A stretch of DNA of 64,000 nucleotides from Hymenobacter puniceus (GTDB taxonomy: Bacteria; Bacteroidota; Bacteroidia; Cytophagales; Hymenobacteraceae): the NCBI RefSeq assembly GCF_014333525.1, contig NZ_JACSCX010000004.1, positions 310,001-374,000 on the forward strand. The letters run 5' to 3'. The translations under genes and the position numbers were made by a program. Shown here piece after piece: positions 51,707 through 60,420 of this stretch; position 1 is the first letter of the stretch; every line of letters begins with the position of its first letter. The notes under the pieces are model-generated. The model worked only from the letters and a program-made list of their open reading frames with translations, was not told the DNA's origin and made no database searches.

Positions 51707-52828
51707 CTACGTCCAGTACAATACCGGAGCCTGCGGAAAGCGGCGCTGCCACTCTTCGTAGAAGAACTGCCGGAGTGGCCGCATGTCCTCGGGCTGGTAC
51801 ACGTATTTCACGCCGCCAAACTTATTGCGCTTGGCCGCCCGCAGGCTTTCATCGAAGTTGAGGGCCGTGTTGGGGTACCATTCCTGCAGCACGTCGCGCG
51901 AGTTGGGCGTGAAGCGGTGCGTGATGAACTCCACTGTCAGGTCGCACTCAAAATCCAGGGCAGCGGCCAGCTGGTCGAGCAATTGAGTGTAGTGCTGCTG
52001 CCAGTCGGGAACGAGCATAATGGGCGCCAGCACCACCCCCACCGGGTAGCCGCCCCCGCCCTGCGACACGGGTAGCGCCAGTTGCCGCAACGCCTGCAGC
52101 CGCGCCTCCACCGAGGCCGTACCGCCTTCCATGCGGCGCACCACCGGCTCGGCATTTAAGCTGATGCGGGCGCGCGTGCGGCCCTGGTGCGGCAGCCCTA
52201 GCAGCGGTTCTACATGGCCATATTTGCTCACGAAGCGCAGCCGGGCTCCTTCACGGGCGCCAAAGTAGCGGATGCACTCGGCCAAGCTGCCGGTGAGGTG
52301 CTCAATGCCCAGCACATCGGTGTAGCAGCTCACCTCGAAGCTGGTGAGGCGGCCGGGCTGTTCGTAGCTTTCGGTGTTTGCCAGCAGCTGCGGCAGGTTG
52401 GCGAATACGCGCACCACTGGCGGCCCCTGCAGGCTGCCGGCCAGGTAGCAGTATTGGCAATGGGCCGGGCAGCCTTCGGCCAGGTTCATCTGCCAGTCGG
52501 CAGACGGCGGCGTGGGCTGCAGACGTAGAGCGCCGGGTGGCGCTTTCACCACGGCCAGCGTGTTTTTGGCGTTGCGGTAGGTTTCGCGGGGGTCGGCGCC
52601 GCGCAGGTTGGTCAGGCGGTTGCTCTTCAGGAGTTCCACTTCCAGTCCGTGCGCCTTCACGCGGGTTAGTATCTGCTGGCCAAACGGCTCGTCCAGCGCG
52701 TCGGGCGTAAACAGTACGCGCTTGGGCAGCCACACCTTGGCAGAGCGCGCTACTGGCTGGTTTTCCAATGGTGGCAGGCCAGCGGCCGGCTGGTTGAACA
52801 ACGGCAAAACGGGCAGAGAATCGAGCAT
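51707..52828 (-). CDS. Spore photoproduct lyase family radical SAM protein
   Basis: A 373-aa radical SAM enzyme. The cluster motif is GCPAHCQYCYL (C120, C124, C127) and 41 residues later FEVSCYTDVLGIEHLTG holds C168, which aligns with the hydrogen-donor Cys141 of the Bacillus enzyme (which lies 43 residues after its cluster). The C-terminal RNKFGGVKYVYQ is also family-like. The Bacillus protein directly reverses the 5-thyminyl-5,6-dihydrothymine lesion. The organism does not appear to be a spore-former, so the role may be repair of a similar dry-state UV lesion; this is inference. ATG 52828 is preferred. Confidence 0.87.
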   Translation of the reverse strand: MLDSLPVLPLFNQPAAGLPPLENQPVARSAKVWLPKRVLFTPDALDEPFGQQILTRVKAHGLEVELLKSNRLTNLRGADPRETYRNAKNTLAVVKAPPGALRLQPTPPSADWQMNLAEGCPAHCQYCYLAGSLQGPPVVRVFANLPQLLANTESYEQPGRLTSFEVSCYTDVLGIEHLTGSLAECIRYFGAREGARLRFVSKYGHVEPLLGLPHQGRTRARISLNAEPVVRRMEGGTASVEARLQALRQLALPVSQGGGGYPVGVVLAPIMLVPDWQQHYTQLLDQLAAALDFECDLTVEFITHRFTPNSRDVLQEWYPNTALNFDESLRAAKRNKFGGVKYVYQPEDMRPLRQFFYEEWQRRFPQAPVLYWT

Positions 52829-53121
52829 CAAACGGCAGCTTGGTGAGTCATACTGGCAACATCAAACTGCGCCGGATAAGTCCGTAGAAAAGGGCAAATC
52901 ATTGTTTTTTGAGGCATTTTTGCGCTGAATTTTAGCTTCTCCGACTTCTGTCCTGATGCCGCTAGCGCAGAGGGCTGGGTGGGCGCTGCCCGCGTAGAGA
53001 AAAGCTTGCATTGCTGCTGGCCGGGCAGCATTTGCCCGCAATGGCAACTGGCTCATTTTACATGCTGGCACTACTTTTCTGCAACTTCCCTCGTAGTATG
53101 GCTGCTTCACCTTCTGACTGT

Positions 53122-54648
53122 ATGACCACCACCAATACCTCTGCTACTCCGACCACTGATGTTGTGCTGATTGGGGCCGGCATCATGAGTGCCACCCTGG
53201 GTTTGATGCTCAAGGAGCTGGACCCAAACCTGACCATCACAATTCTGGAGCGCCTGGACGTAGCGGCCGCCGAAAGCTCTGACGCCTGGAACAACGCCGG
53301 CACCGGCCACTCGGCTTTTTGCGAGCTGAACTACACGCCCGAAAAGCCCGACGGCACTATCGACATCAGCAAGGCCCTTAAAATTGCCGAGCAGTTCGAG
53401 GAAAGCAAGCAGTTCTGGGCCTACCTCACCGAGCAATACAGCGTGAAAGAAATCCAGCGCTTCATCAACCATATTCCGCACATCAGCTTTGTGTGGGGCG
53501 CCGAAAATGTAGAGTATCTGCGCAAGCGCCACGAGGCTCTCACGCAGTCGGCCTTGTTTGAGGGCATGGAATTCAGCACCGACCCCGCCGAGCTCCGTAC
53601 CTGGATGCCGCTGGTGATGGAAGGCCGCGACCCGCAGCAGCCCGTAGCTGCCACCCGCATGGATTTGGGCACCGACGTTAATTTCGGCTCCCTTACGCGC
53701 GGTATGTTCTATCTGCTGCAGGAAAAGCCCGGCGTCACGATGCACTTTCATCATGAGGTTAAGAAGCTGCGCCGCAAAGATGATGGCTCGTGGAGCGTGA
53801 AAGCAGAAGACCGCACCACCGGCCAAACCGTGAAAGTGCGGGCTAAATTCGTGTTTATCGGGGCTGGTGGGGGCTCGTTGCCGCTGCTCGAAAAATCCGG
53901 AATTCCGGAGGCGGATGGGTTTGGCGGTTTCCCGGTGAGCGGGCAGTGGCTGAAGTGCACCAACCCCGCCGTTATTGCCCGTCACGATGCCAAAGTCTAC
54001 GGCAAAGCCAGCGTCGGCTCGCCGCCTATGTCGGTGCCGCACCTCGACTCGCGCATGATTGACGGCCGCAAGGAGCTGCTGTTCGGCCCTTACGCCGGCT
54101 TTAGCACCAAGTTTCTCAAAACCGGTTCTTACCTGGACTTGCCCGGCTCCATTCAGCTCAGCAACCTGCGCCCCATGATTATGGCGGGCCTGAAAAACCT
54201 GCCGCTCACTAAATACCTGATTCAGCAGGTGCGCCAGTCGCCGCAGGACCGGGTGGCGGCCCTGCGGGAGTACCTGCCCGAGGCCCAACCCCAGGACTGG
54301 GAGCTGGCCGTGGCCGGCCAGCGCGTGCAGGTTATCAAGAAAGACGAAAAGCAGGGCGGCGTGCTGGAGTTTGGCACCGAGGTAGTCACCAGTGCCGACG
54401 GCTCCATTGCTGCCTTACTGGGCGCTTCGCCCGGTGCTTCTACGGCTGTAAGCATCATGGTGCATCTGGTGCAGAAGTGCTTTCCGCAGCAGGCTGCCTC
54501 GCCGGAGTGGCAACAGAAGTTTCATGACATGCTACCCTCTTTCGGGCAGTCGTTGGCTACCAAGCCAGAGCTGGTAGCCGAAGTGCGGGCCCGTACCAGC
54601 GCGGTGCTGGGTTTGGTGCAGCCTTCTTCAGAGCAGATCAGCCGCTAG
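53122..54648 (+). CDS. mqo: Malate:quinone oxidoreductase
   Basis: A 508-aa FAD-dependent membrane-associated enzyme that oxidises malate to oxaloacetate and reduces quinone. It opens with TTDVVLIGAGIMSATLGLMLKELDPNLTITILERLDVAAAESSDAWNNAGTGHSAFCELNYTP, the signature of the Mqo family. Later PVSGQWLKC, KASVGSPPMSVPHLDSR and FGPYAGFSTKFLK are typical. ATG 53122 is preferred over the longer frame from 53011. Confidence 0.96.
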   Translation: MTTTNTSATPTTDVVLIGAGIMSATLGLMLKELDPNLTITILERLDVAAAESSDAWNNAGTGHSAFCELNYTPEKPDGTIDISKALKIAEQFEESKQFWAYLTEQYSVKEIQRFINHIPHISFVWGAENVEYLRKRHEALTQSALFEGMEFSTDPAELRTWMPLVMEGRDPQQPVAATRMDLGTDVNFGSLTRGMFYLLQEKPGVTMHFHHEVKKLRRKDDGSWSVKAEDRTTGQTVKVRAKFVFIGAGGGSLPLLEKSGIPEADGFGGFPVSGQWLKCTNPAVIARHDAKVYGKASVGSPPMSVPHLDSRMIDGRKELLFGPYAGFSTKFLKTGSYLDLPGSIQLSNLRPMIMAGLKNLPLTKYLIQQVRQSPQDRVAALREYLPEAQPQDWELAVAGQRVQVIKKDEKQGGVLEFGTEVVTSADGSIAALLGASPGASTAVSIMVHLVQKCFPQQAASPEWQQKFHDMLPSFGQSLATKPELVAEVRARTSAVLGLVQPSSEQISR

Positions 54649-54669
54649 CAATTGTTAGCCAGATACCGG

Positions 54670-54727
54670 CTGCCCATCATCCTGAGCATATGCGGTGTTC
54701 CGCCGTTGCGCTCCGGATGACGGGCAG
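54670..54727. repeat. Imperfect hairpin, GTCATCCTGAGC family
   Basis: Arms 54670-54687 (CTGCCCATCATCCTGAGC) and 54710-54727 are complementary with two mismatches. It lies between convergent mqo and the CtlX-type gene and may act as a terminator. Confidence 0.7.
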
Positions 54728-54734
54728 TCTGCGC

Positions 54735-55676
54735 TTATCCGGCGCTGCCCGTTTGGGCCTGCTCCGGCAAAAACACCTCGGCCAGCATGCATCGCACACT
54801 TCCGCCGCCTACCGTTTCGATGGTAGGAATGGGCAGCGGCAGCAGCTTGGCATAGGTGCTGAGTGTTTGGCGCTGAGCGGGCGTAAGGATATCGTGGGCA
54901 CTTTGCGAAAGCGCCAGCAGCGCTGGCCCGCCTGCCGGCTGCAAAGCCAGCATATTGCCGGCAAACCGCGCCACCTGTGCCAGCGAAATATCCACGAGCT
55001 CGTGGCCGGTTTCCTGCAGTGAGAGCACCACGGCAGCGCGCTCCGCTGCATCCCGGATGCTTTCCAAACACACCACCGCAAACCCCGGCCCGACGCTCAT
55101 CAGCACATTGGTGTGGTAGATTTCCTGGCCCTGCACATCCTGCGCCCGAAACAACACCGGCCGGTAGTCTAAGCGCGCGCACACTTCCGCCAGCAGGCCC
55201 GCATCGGTGCGGGGCGAAAGGCCAGCATAGGCCACCCGGTGCTCGTGGTCGAAAATGATGCTGCCGGTACCTTCCAGAAACACTGCCTGCTGCTCCCACA
55301 CGCCAAAGTCCACTAGTTCCGTCACGACAAACTCCTGCGCTAGCGCGGCCACAATATCGGGCCGGCGCTCCGGGCGGCGGTTGGGTGCGCACATTGGGTA
55401 GAGCAGCACCCGGCCATCTGCATGCAGCGAAACCCAGTTGTTGGGAAATACGGCGTCTGGGCAAGCAGGCGTGGCCAGGTCATCGAAGATTAGCACCCGC
55501 ATACCGTGGGCGCGTAGCTGCGCTACGGCTGCATCAAATTCAGCTAATGCCCGGGCCTGCAGCACAGCCGGCGTTTGCCCGGCAATAAGTTGCTGAAACG
55601 AATTGGAAGGCGCGGTTTCGGCATTAAAGCCAAAGCTGGCCGGGCGCACCATAAAGACCGTGAAGGCAGATTGCAT
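54735..55676 (-). CDS. CtlX-type citrulline/arginine hydrolase (pentein fold)
   Basis: A 313-aa pentein-fold protein like those called arginine-deiminase-related or citrulline-utilisation hydrolase CtlX. Substrate-site motifs are PNNWVSLHADGRVLLYPM, EGTGSIIFD and IYHTNVLMSVGPGF, and the catalytic Cys is in TVGGGSVRCMLAEVFLP. ATG 55676 gives MQSAFTVFMVRPASFGFNAET, which is the family's usual start. Substrate could be citrulline, arginine or a derivative. Confidence 0.88.
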   Translation of the reverse strand: MQSAFTVFMVRPASFGFNAETAPSNSFQQLIAGQTPAVLQARALAEFDAAVAQLRAHGMRVLIFDDLATPACPDAVFPNNWVSLHADGRVLLYPMCAPNRRPERRPDIVAALAQEFVVTELVDFGVWEQQAVFLEGTGSIIFDHEHRVAYAGLSPRTDAGLLAEVCARLDYRPVLFRAQDVQGQEIYHTNVLMSVGPGFAVVCLESIRDAAERAAVVLSLQETGHELVDISLAQVARFAGNMLALQPAGGPALLALSQSAHDILTPAQRQTLSTYAKLLPLPIPTIETVGGGSVRCMLAEVFLPEQAQTGSAG

Positions 55677-55784
55677 AGCGGAAACGAAAAGAAGCAAGTT
55701 TGCAAAAATGCAGCGTGCCACTCAATCTAGCTCAACCATGGGTCGGGGCCCGCGTACACCTTATTTCCTCCACGCCAATCCTGC

Positions 55785-56189
55785 ATGTACCACGCCTTAC
55801 CTGCCCGCGACTTTCTCGACCTTACCTATCGGGACGACGTCTGCTTTATCATCAACCGGATTCTGCGGCCGCTGGCCCCCACAGAAGCGCAGGAGGCCTA
55901 CGCGCTGATGCTGGATGCGGCCAACCAGCATGGCTGCCAGCATTGGCTGATTGACCTGCGCCGCAACACCACCTACCAGCCCGAGCTGCTCACCACTTTC
56001 TTCCCGCAGCCCGGCGACCAGCCTGGCAAGCTCACGTATCTGGCCTATCTGGTGTCGCCGATGCTACTTGCCGAAATCCAGGATCAGCAAGGCGCTCTGC
56101 TACCGGGGCGCCAGGATGACCTGCCTTTTCGGGTTCAGATTTTTGTGGATGAGCTGGCCGCGCAGGAATGGCTGACCACCAACAACTAG
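55785..56189 (+). CDS. Hypothetical STAS/SpoIIAA-like protein
   Basis: A 134-aa protein with alternating strand and helix pattern (VCFIINRILRPLAPTEAQEAYALMLDAANQHGCQHWLIDLRRNTTYQPEL) in which HWLIDLRRN is like the strand-loop before a STAS-type helix. No firm family. It starts 108 bases from the divergent CtlX gene. Confidence 0.6.
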   Translation: MYHALPARDFLDLTYRDDVCFIINRILRPLAPTEAQEAYALMLDAANQHGCQHWLIDLRRNTTYQPELLTTFFPQPGDQPGKLTYLAYLVSPMLLAEIQDQQGALLPGRQDDLPFRVQIFVDELAAQEWLTTNN

Positions 56190-56418
56190 GCTGTGTCTGG
56201 AAAGTCGATGGCAATTCACTGAACGTCATGCTGAGCTTGTTGAAGCATGGCTGTTTTATAGCTCTCAGACACTACCTAAGAAGTAGCCTGACCGGCTTAA
56301 CAACGACGCTCAATCCGTTAGCCGGCAAGTAGTTCGCTATTTCCTGAGAATGTTGCTTGCTGTGAAGTAGCAGCAGGCATGGAGACGTATCTTTACAATT
56401 CGCCTCTGTAAAGTCTCC

Positions 56419-58995
56419 ATGAAACACATTCTACTTCTTTTCTCACTGTTGCTCGGCGTTGCCGGGGCACGGGCAGGCCAGCTCACATTTCGGGTAAACC
56501 TGGGCGCGCGCACCGTGCCGGCCGGCGGGGTACACGTAGCAGGCACGTTTCAGGCGCCAGCTGGTTTCCCGACCAACTGGAATCCGGCCACCACGGCCCT
56601 CTCCGACCCCGACGGCGACCATATCTGGGAAGCCACCGTAACGGTACCGGCCGGCGTGTATCTCTACAAATTTGTGAACGGCAACAGCTGGGGCGGCGCA
56701 GAGCTGGTGCCCGCCAGCTGCGGACTTGACGATGGCGGCGGCAACGTAAACCGCCAGGTAGTAGTAGGTGGCACAACTGTGCGGTTACCCATTGTGGCCT
56801 TCGGCGACTGCGCCACCCAGGTGCGTTTTGCTGTGGACATGAGCGGGCAGACTGTATCCGCAAACGGTGTGCATGTGGCCGGCAACTTCCAGGCGCTGGC
56901 TGGCTATGGCGCCAACGACGACCCCACGGCCCTGCCCCTCCGCGACGATAATGCCGACGGCATCTATGAAGCGCAGATTTCATTGCCGGCACCAGGCCGG
57001 TTTCAGTACCGCTTCGTGAATGGCAACACGCTGGCAGCTGCCGAGATTGTGCCGGCTGCCTGCGGCACGGCCAATGCCGTCGGTACGCTTACCCGCATAC
57101 TTGATGCCACCGCTGCCGTCACGACCACACCCAGCTTCTGCTTTGGCTCGTGCACAGCCTGCGGCAGCACGCAGCCCAGCACCAATTATGCTACCCATTG
57201 GTGGAACGACGCCGTGTTCTACGAAATTCTGGTGCGCAGCTTCCAGGACAGCAACGGCGACGGCAAAGGCGACTTCGCGGGCATGACGCAGAAGCTGGAC
57301 TACCTCAACGACAACAACCCCGCTACCACCACCGACCTAGGCATTACCGGCATCTGGCTGATGCCCATGATGGAGTCGCCGAGCTACCATGGCTATGATG
57401 TAAGCAACTACAAAGCCACCGAAGCTGATTACGGCAGCATGGCCGAGTTTGAAGCCTTTCTGGCTGCAGCCCACCAACGCGGCATCAAAGTCATCATCGA
57501 CCTGGTGCTCAACCATTCTTCCAGCCGGCATCCGTGGTTTACACAGGCCGTCGGCAACGCCAACAGCCCTACCCGCGACTGGTACCGGTGGTCGGCCACC
57601 AACCCGGGCTACCTGGGCCCGTGGGGCCAGACGGTGTGGTACCCGCGCAACGGCAGCTTCAACTACGCGCTGTTCTGGAGCGAAATGCCCGACCTGAACT
57701 GGCGCAATCCGCAGCTTCGGGCCGCTATGTGGGATATAAGCCGGTTCTGGCTGCGCAAAGGCGTAGACGGCTACCGCCTCGATGCCGTGAAATATCTGGT
57801 GGAAGATGGCCCCACTCTGCTGGATACGCCTGAGACCCTGGCTACTCTAGAAGAATTACACGACTCTGTGCGGGCCGTAAATCCGGCCGCCGTGACCGTG
57901 GGAGAAGCATGGAGCACCACTCGCCTAGTGATACCCTACGTCAACAACGACCGGCTGGACCTGTGCTTTGATTTCGATCTGGCGGAAAGCATCCTCAATG
58001 CTGTTAACCAGGGCAGCGCCACAGCTCTGCGTACTCAGCTCAACCTTGTGAACACGCTTTACCCAAAGCTGCAGTACGCCACCTTCCTCACCAACCACGA
58101 CCAGAACCGGGTATTTGATGTGCTGGGCAGCAACCCGGCTCGTATGAAACAGGCTGCCGCGCTGTACCTGACAATGCCGGGCGTGCCGTTTTTGTACTAT
58201 GGCGAAGAGCTGGGTATGGCGGGCTCCGGCCCCGACGAGGATAAGCGCCGGCCCATGCAATGGTCAGACGGCCCCCAGGCCGGCTTCACGACCGGCACGC
58301 CCTGGCGCGCCCTCAATGCCAACTACCGCCAGTATAATGTCGCCACTGCGCAAGCCGATCCGGCTTCGCTGCTCAACCACTATAAAAAGCTGATTGGCCT
58401 GCGCACCACCCATGCTGCTTTGCGCAAAGGCTACTACCTGCCGGTGGCAGCTTCAGTGCCGGCGGTGCTGGCGTACGCGCGGGTCTACGAGCAGCAGGCA
58501 GTAGTGGTGGCCACCAATCTGAGTGGTAACGCCACCAGCACCCCGGCTTTGTCGCTGGGCATTTCCACGCTGGCCGCTGGCACTTATCAGGTTACGGAGC
58601 TATACAGCGGGCAGGCGGCCGGCACCGTTATGGTAGATGCGCAAGGTGGCATCAGCAACTGGACGGCCAGCTTACCCGCCCTGGCCGCTAATGGCACCTG
58701 GATGCTGCACCTGCGTGCGGCCACCATCAACAGCACCGTTAGTGCTACACCTGCATTTTCCTTTGCATTGTATCCGAACCCAGCCACGGGCCCGGTGCGC
58801 CTTAACTTGGCCGCGGCGCCCGCTGCCAGCAGCCAGGTGCAGGTATTCGACCTGACGGGCCGGCTGGTGCACGCTGCCCGGTTTGTGGGCAGCAGCCATT
58901 CCCTGGCTACTGCCGGCCTGGCGGCTGGCACTTATTTCGTGCGGGTGCAGTCGGGCACGGCGGTGGCAGTGCAGCGGCTGGTGCTGGAGCAGTAG
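56419..58995 (+). CDS. Secreted GH13 alpha-amylase with two N-terminal modules and T9SS tail
   Basis: An 858-aa exported amylase. After the signal peptide (1-20), two similar modules lie at about 21-128 and 131-245 (each with HVAGxFQA and YKFVNGN / YRFVNGN), probably starch-binding. The GH13 barrel follows: DLVLNHSS (region I), GYRLDAVKYL with nucleophile D455, TVGEAW with E496 and FLTNHDQNR with D561. The C-terminus from LYPNPATGP on is a T9SS sorting domain. It should act on extracellular starch or maltodextrin. Confidence 0.93.
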   Translation: MKHILLLFSLLLGVAGARAGQLTFRVNLGARTVPAGGVHVAGTFQAPAGFPTNWNPATTALSDPDGDHIWEATVTVPAGVYLYKFVNGNSWGGAELVPASCGLDDGGGNVNRQVVVGGTTVRLPIVAFGDCATQVRFAVDMSGQTVSANGVHVAGNFQALAGYGANDDPTALPLRDDNADGIYEAQISLPAPGRFQYRFVNGNTLAAAEIVPAACGTANAVGTLTRILDATAAVTTTPSFCFGSCTACGSTQPSTNYATHWWNDAVFYEILVRSFQDSNGDGKGDFAGMTQKLDYLNDNNPATTTDLGITGIWLMPMMESPSYHGYDVSNYKATEADYGSMAEFEAFLAAAHQRGIKVIIDLVLNHSSSRHPWFTQAVGNANSPTRDWYRWSATNPGYLGPWGQTVWYPRNGSFNYALFWSEMPDLNWRNPQLRAAMWDISRFWLRKGVDGYRLDAVKYLVEDGPTLLDTPETLATLEELHDSVRAVNPAAVTVGEAWSTTRLVIPYVNNDRLDLCFDFDLAESILNAVNQGSATALRTQLNLVNTLYPKLQYATFLTNHDQNRVFDVLGSNPARMKQAAALYLTMPGVPFLYYGEELGMAGSGPDEDKRRPMQWSDGPQAGFTTGTPWRALNANYRQYNVATAQADPASLLNHYKKLIGLRTTHAALRKGYYLPVAASVPAVLAYARVYEQQAVVVATNLSGNATSTPALSLGISTLAAGTYQVTELYSGQAAGTVMVDAQGGISNWTASLPALAANGTWMLHLRAATINSTVSATPAFSFALYPNPATGPVRLNLAAAPAASSQVQVFDLTGRLVHAARFVGSSHSLATAGLAAGTYFVRVQSGTAVAVQRLVLEQ

Positions 58996-59003
58996 GTAGC
59001 CAG

Positions 59004-59042
59004 CACTGCCACTGCCTGCTACAGTAGCAGGCAGTGGCAGTG
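59004..59042 (+). terminator. 17-bp hairpin after the amylase gene
   Basis: CACTGCCACTGCCTGCT at 59004-59020 is exactly complementary to 59026-59042 around a 5-base loop, starting 9 bases after the amylase stop codon. No T-run follows. Confidence 0.65.
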
Positions 59043-59137
59043 CCACAGTACACAGCTCAAGGATTCTTTAGTTTGCATGTCGCATTTGAGCATGCACAGT
59101 TGGCGTTCCAGGATGCTGCATTCAAGGAGCAGGCACA

Positions 59138-59173
59138 AAAAAAGGAGCATGCCGGGTGGCATGCTCCTTTTTT
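59138..59173 (-). terminator. Intrinsic terminator of the cold-shock gene
   Basis: AAAAAAGGAGCATGCC (59138-59153) pairs exactly with 59158-59173 (GGCATGCTCCTTTTTT) around a 4-base loop. On the minus strand the stem ends in a T-run, 17 bases after the csp stop. The structure is symmetrical enough to also stop readthrough from the amylase side. Confidence 0.88.
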
Positions 59174-59190
59174 GTAGGTGATGAGGGAAA

Positions 59191-59382
59191 CTACGCGCGG
59201 CGTACTTTCACAGCGTTCAGGCCTTTGCGGCCTTCTTCTACCTCGAATTCAACCTTGTCGTTGTCACGAATTTCGTCGATCAGACCGGTTACGTGTACGA
59301 ATACGTCTTGGCCGGTAGCGGCGTCGTTGATGAAACCAAAGCCTTTGGTTTCATTGAAGAATTTTACTGTTCCTGTTGACAT
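59191..59382 (-). CDS. CspA-family cold-shock protein
   Basis: A 63-aa OB-fold protein with both RNA-binding motifs: KGFGFIND (RNP1) and VFVHVTGL (RNP2). It opens MSTGTVKFFNETKGFGF. Such proteins act as RNA chaperones. Followed by a strong intrinsic terminator. Confidence 0.96.
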   Translation of the reverse strand: MSTGTVKFFNETKGFGFINDAATGQDVFVHVTGLIDEIRDNDKVEFEVEEGRKGLNAVKVRRA

Positions 59383-59757
59383 GATGCTTAGGAAATGAAA
59401 AAAATTGAAGCAACAGGCAACGGAACTCTACAATAATTCAGCATAGCGAATCAATGGTAGTGGTACGAGGCTATTTGCCTTTAACGCTGTAAATATAGAG
59501 CTTATTTTTATTTCGCCAGACCTACGCGACTGTAAAGTGGCGGAATGGTGGCCCTATCTGCGGCGGCAACCCCTGCTTTATGGAATGTTCACGGCATGGA
59601 TACTACGTTTCCTGCACTCAAGGCGCGTATTTCAGCTTTATTTCTTGCTGGGCGGCCATTCCAGTAAATAGTGGCGAATACCAGCAAAGCACTCCTGCAG
59701 AAAGCATCAACAGCGCAATTACGTGCGTTAACTGCCTGCTGCCGCCCGCATTATACT
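59383..59757. promoter_or_regulatory. Gap upstream of the cold-shock gene
   Basis: These 375 bases between the csp start and the second BLUF stop are AT-richer near csp (TTTTTTTCATTTCC just before the start on the minus strand). A long 5' leader of the kind that regulates csp mRNAs by temperature may lie here; I see no strong hairpin that would prove it. No gene. Confidence 0.35.
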
Positions 59758-60186
59758 TCAGATCTGCCAGCCGTCCTCTACCACAAACGAGCGGAGCAGA
59801 TAAAGCACTCCATCGTCCATCACAGGCAAGTGCTTATCCAGAAAGTCGGAGCGGTACGGATTTATATAGCCGGTTAACCGGACAAAATCCTCGCCAGTGA
59901 GCGACTGAAAGCCCATGGACCAGTCGGGGAAAATTCGCTGCTGGATAGAACCGTTGGAGAGAGTCTGGATACCAGAATGGCGGTGGTCGGCTTTGATGCG
60001 GGAAAACAGGTCTTCTGTAGCGTGTTGCTCACCTTCCAGCACTTGCAGGAAGCTGTCGTGGCTGAATAGCAGCAAGCCGGTAATTCCCAGCTGCCGGTTA
60101 TTGGCCCGCGCCTGGTTAAGCAGCTGCCGGAGGGCAGCAGTGGTAGGGTGGCCGACAGCCGTACTTTGATAAACGATATGGTGCAT
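59758..60186 (-). CDS. BLUF domain blue-light receptor (second copy)
   Basis: A 142-aa single-domain BLUF protein, the same length as the copy at 48375. Y6 (MHHIVYQS), N30 (RANNRQLGITG), Q48 (LQVLEGEQ) and W89/M91 (FPDWSMGF) again match AppA's Y21/N45/Q63/W104/M106 with identical spacing. ATG 60186 is chosen. A 10-bp tandem repeat lies 41 bases upstream. Confidence 0.93.
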   Translation of the reverse strand: MHHIVYQSTAVGHPTTAALRQLLNQARANNRQLGITGLLLFSHDSFLQVLEGEQHATEDLFSRIKADHRHSGIQTLSNGSIQQRIFPDWSMGFQSLTGEDFVRLTGYINPYRSDFLDKHLPVMDDGVLYLLRSFVVEDGWQI

Positions 60187-60226
60187 GTGCCAGGTATTGA
60201 GCAAAAAGCCGCCTTTCCAGACCACA

Positions 60227-60266
60227 GCCGCCGCTAGCCGCCGCTAGCCGCCGCTAGCCGCCGCTA
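60227..60266. repeat. Four exact tandem copies of a 10-bp unit
   Basis: The unit GCCGCCGCTA is repeated four times without change. It lies 41 bases upstream of the second BLUF gene and 155 bases before the divergent NmrA-like gene. A 10-bp period is close to one DNA turn. Copy number could vary by slippage and so alter spacing in the promoter. Confidence 0.9.
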
Positions 60267-60420
60267 CTGAAAATATCGATTTGCTGCGACAGAAACAAGC
60301 CGAACCGTTACGGCCTGCGGCAGTTCCTTTCTTTCGATGGTTACCAGAGCCATAGCTGCTACAACCTTCAGATGCATAACCGGGTATTACGGCTTCACAC
60401 CACCAATTTCTGCTATCCGT

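Noticed and set aside
59580..59900. 106-codon frame on plus
   Set aside because: Overlaps the 3' part of the second BLUF gene; composition not coding-like.
60227..60266. CRISPR-like array
   Set aside because: The units are contiguous 10-mers without spacers and no cas genes are present.
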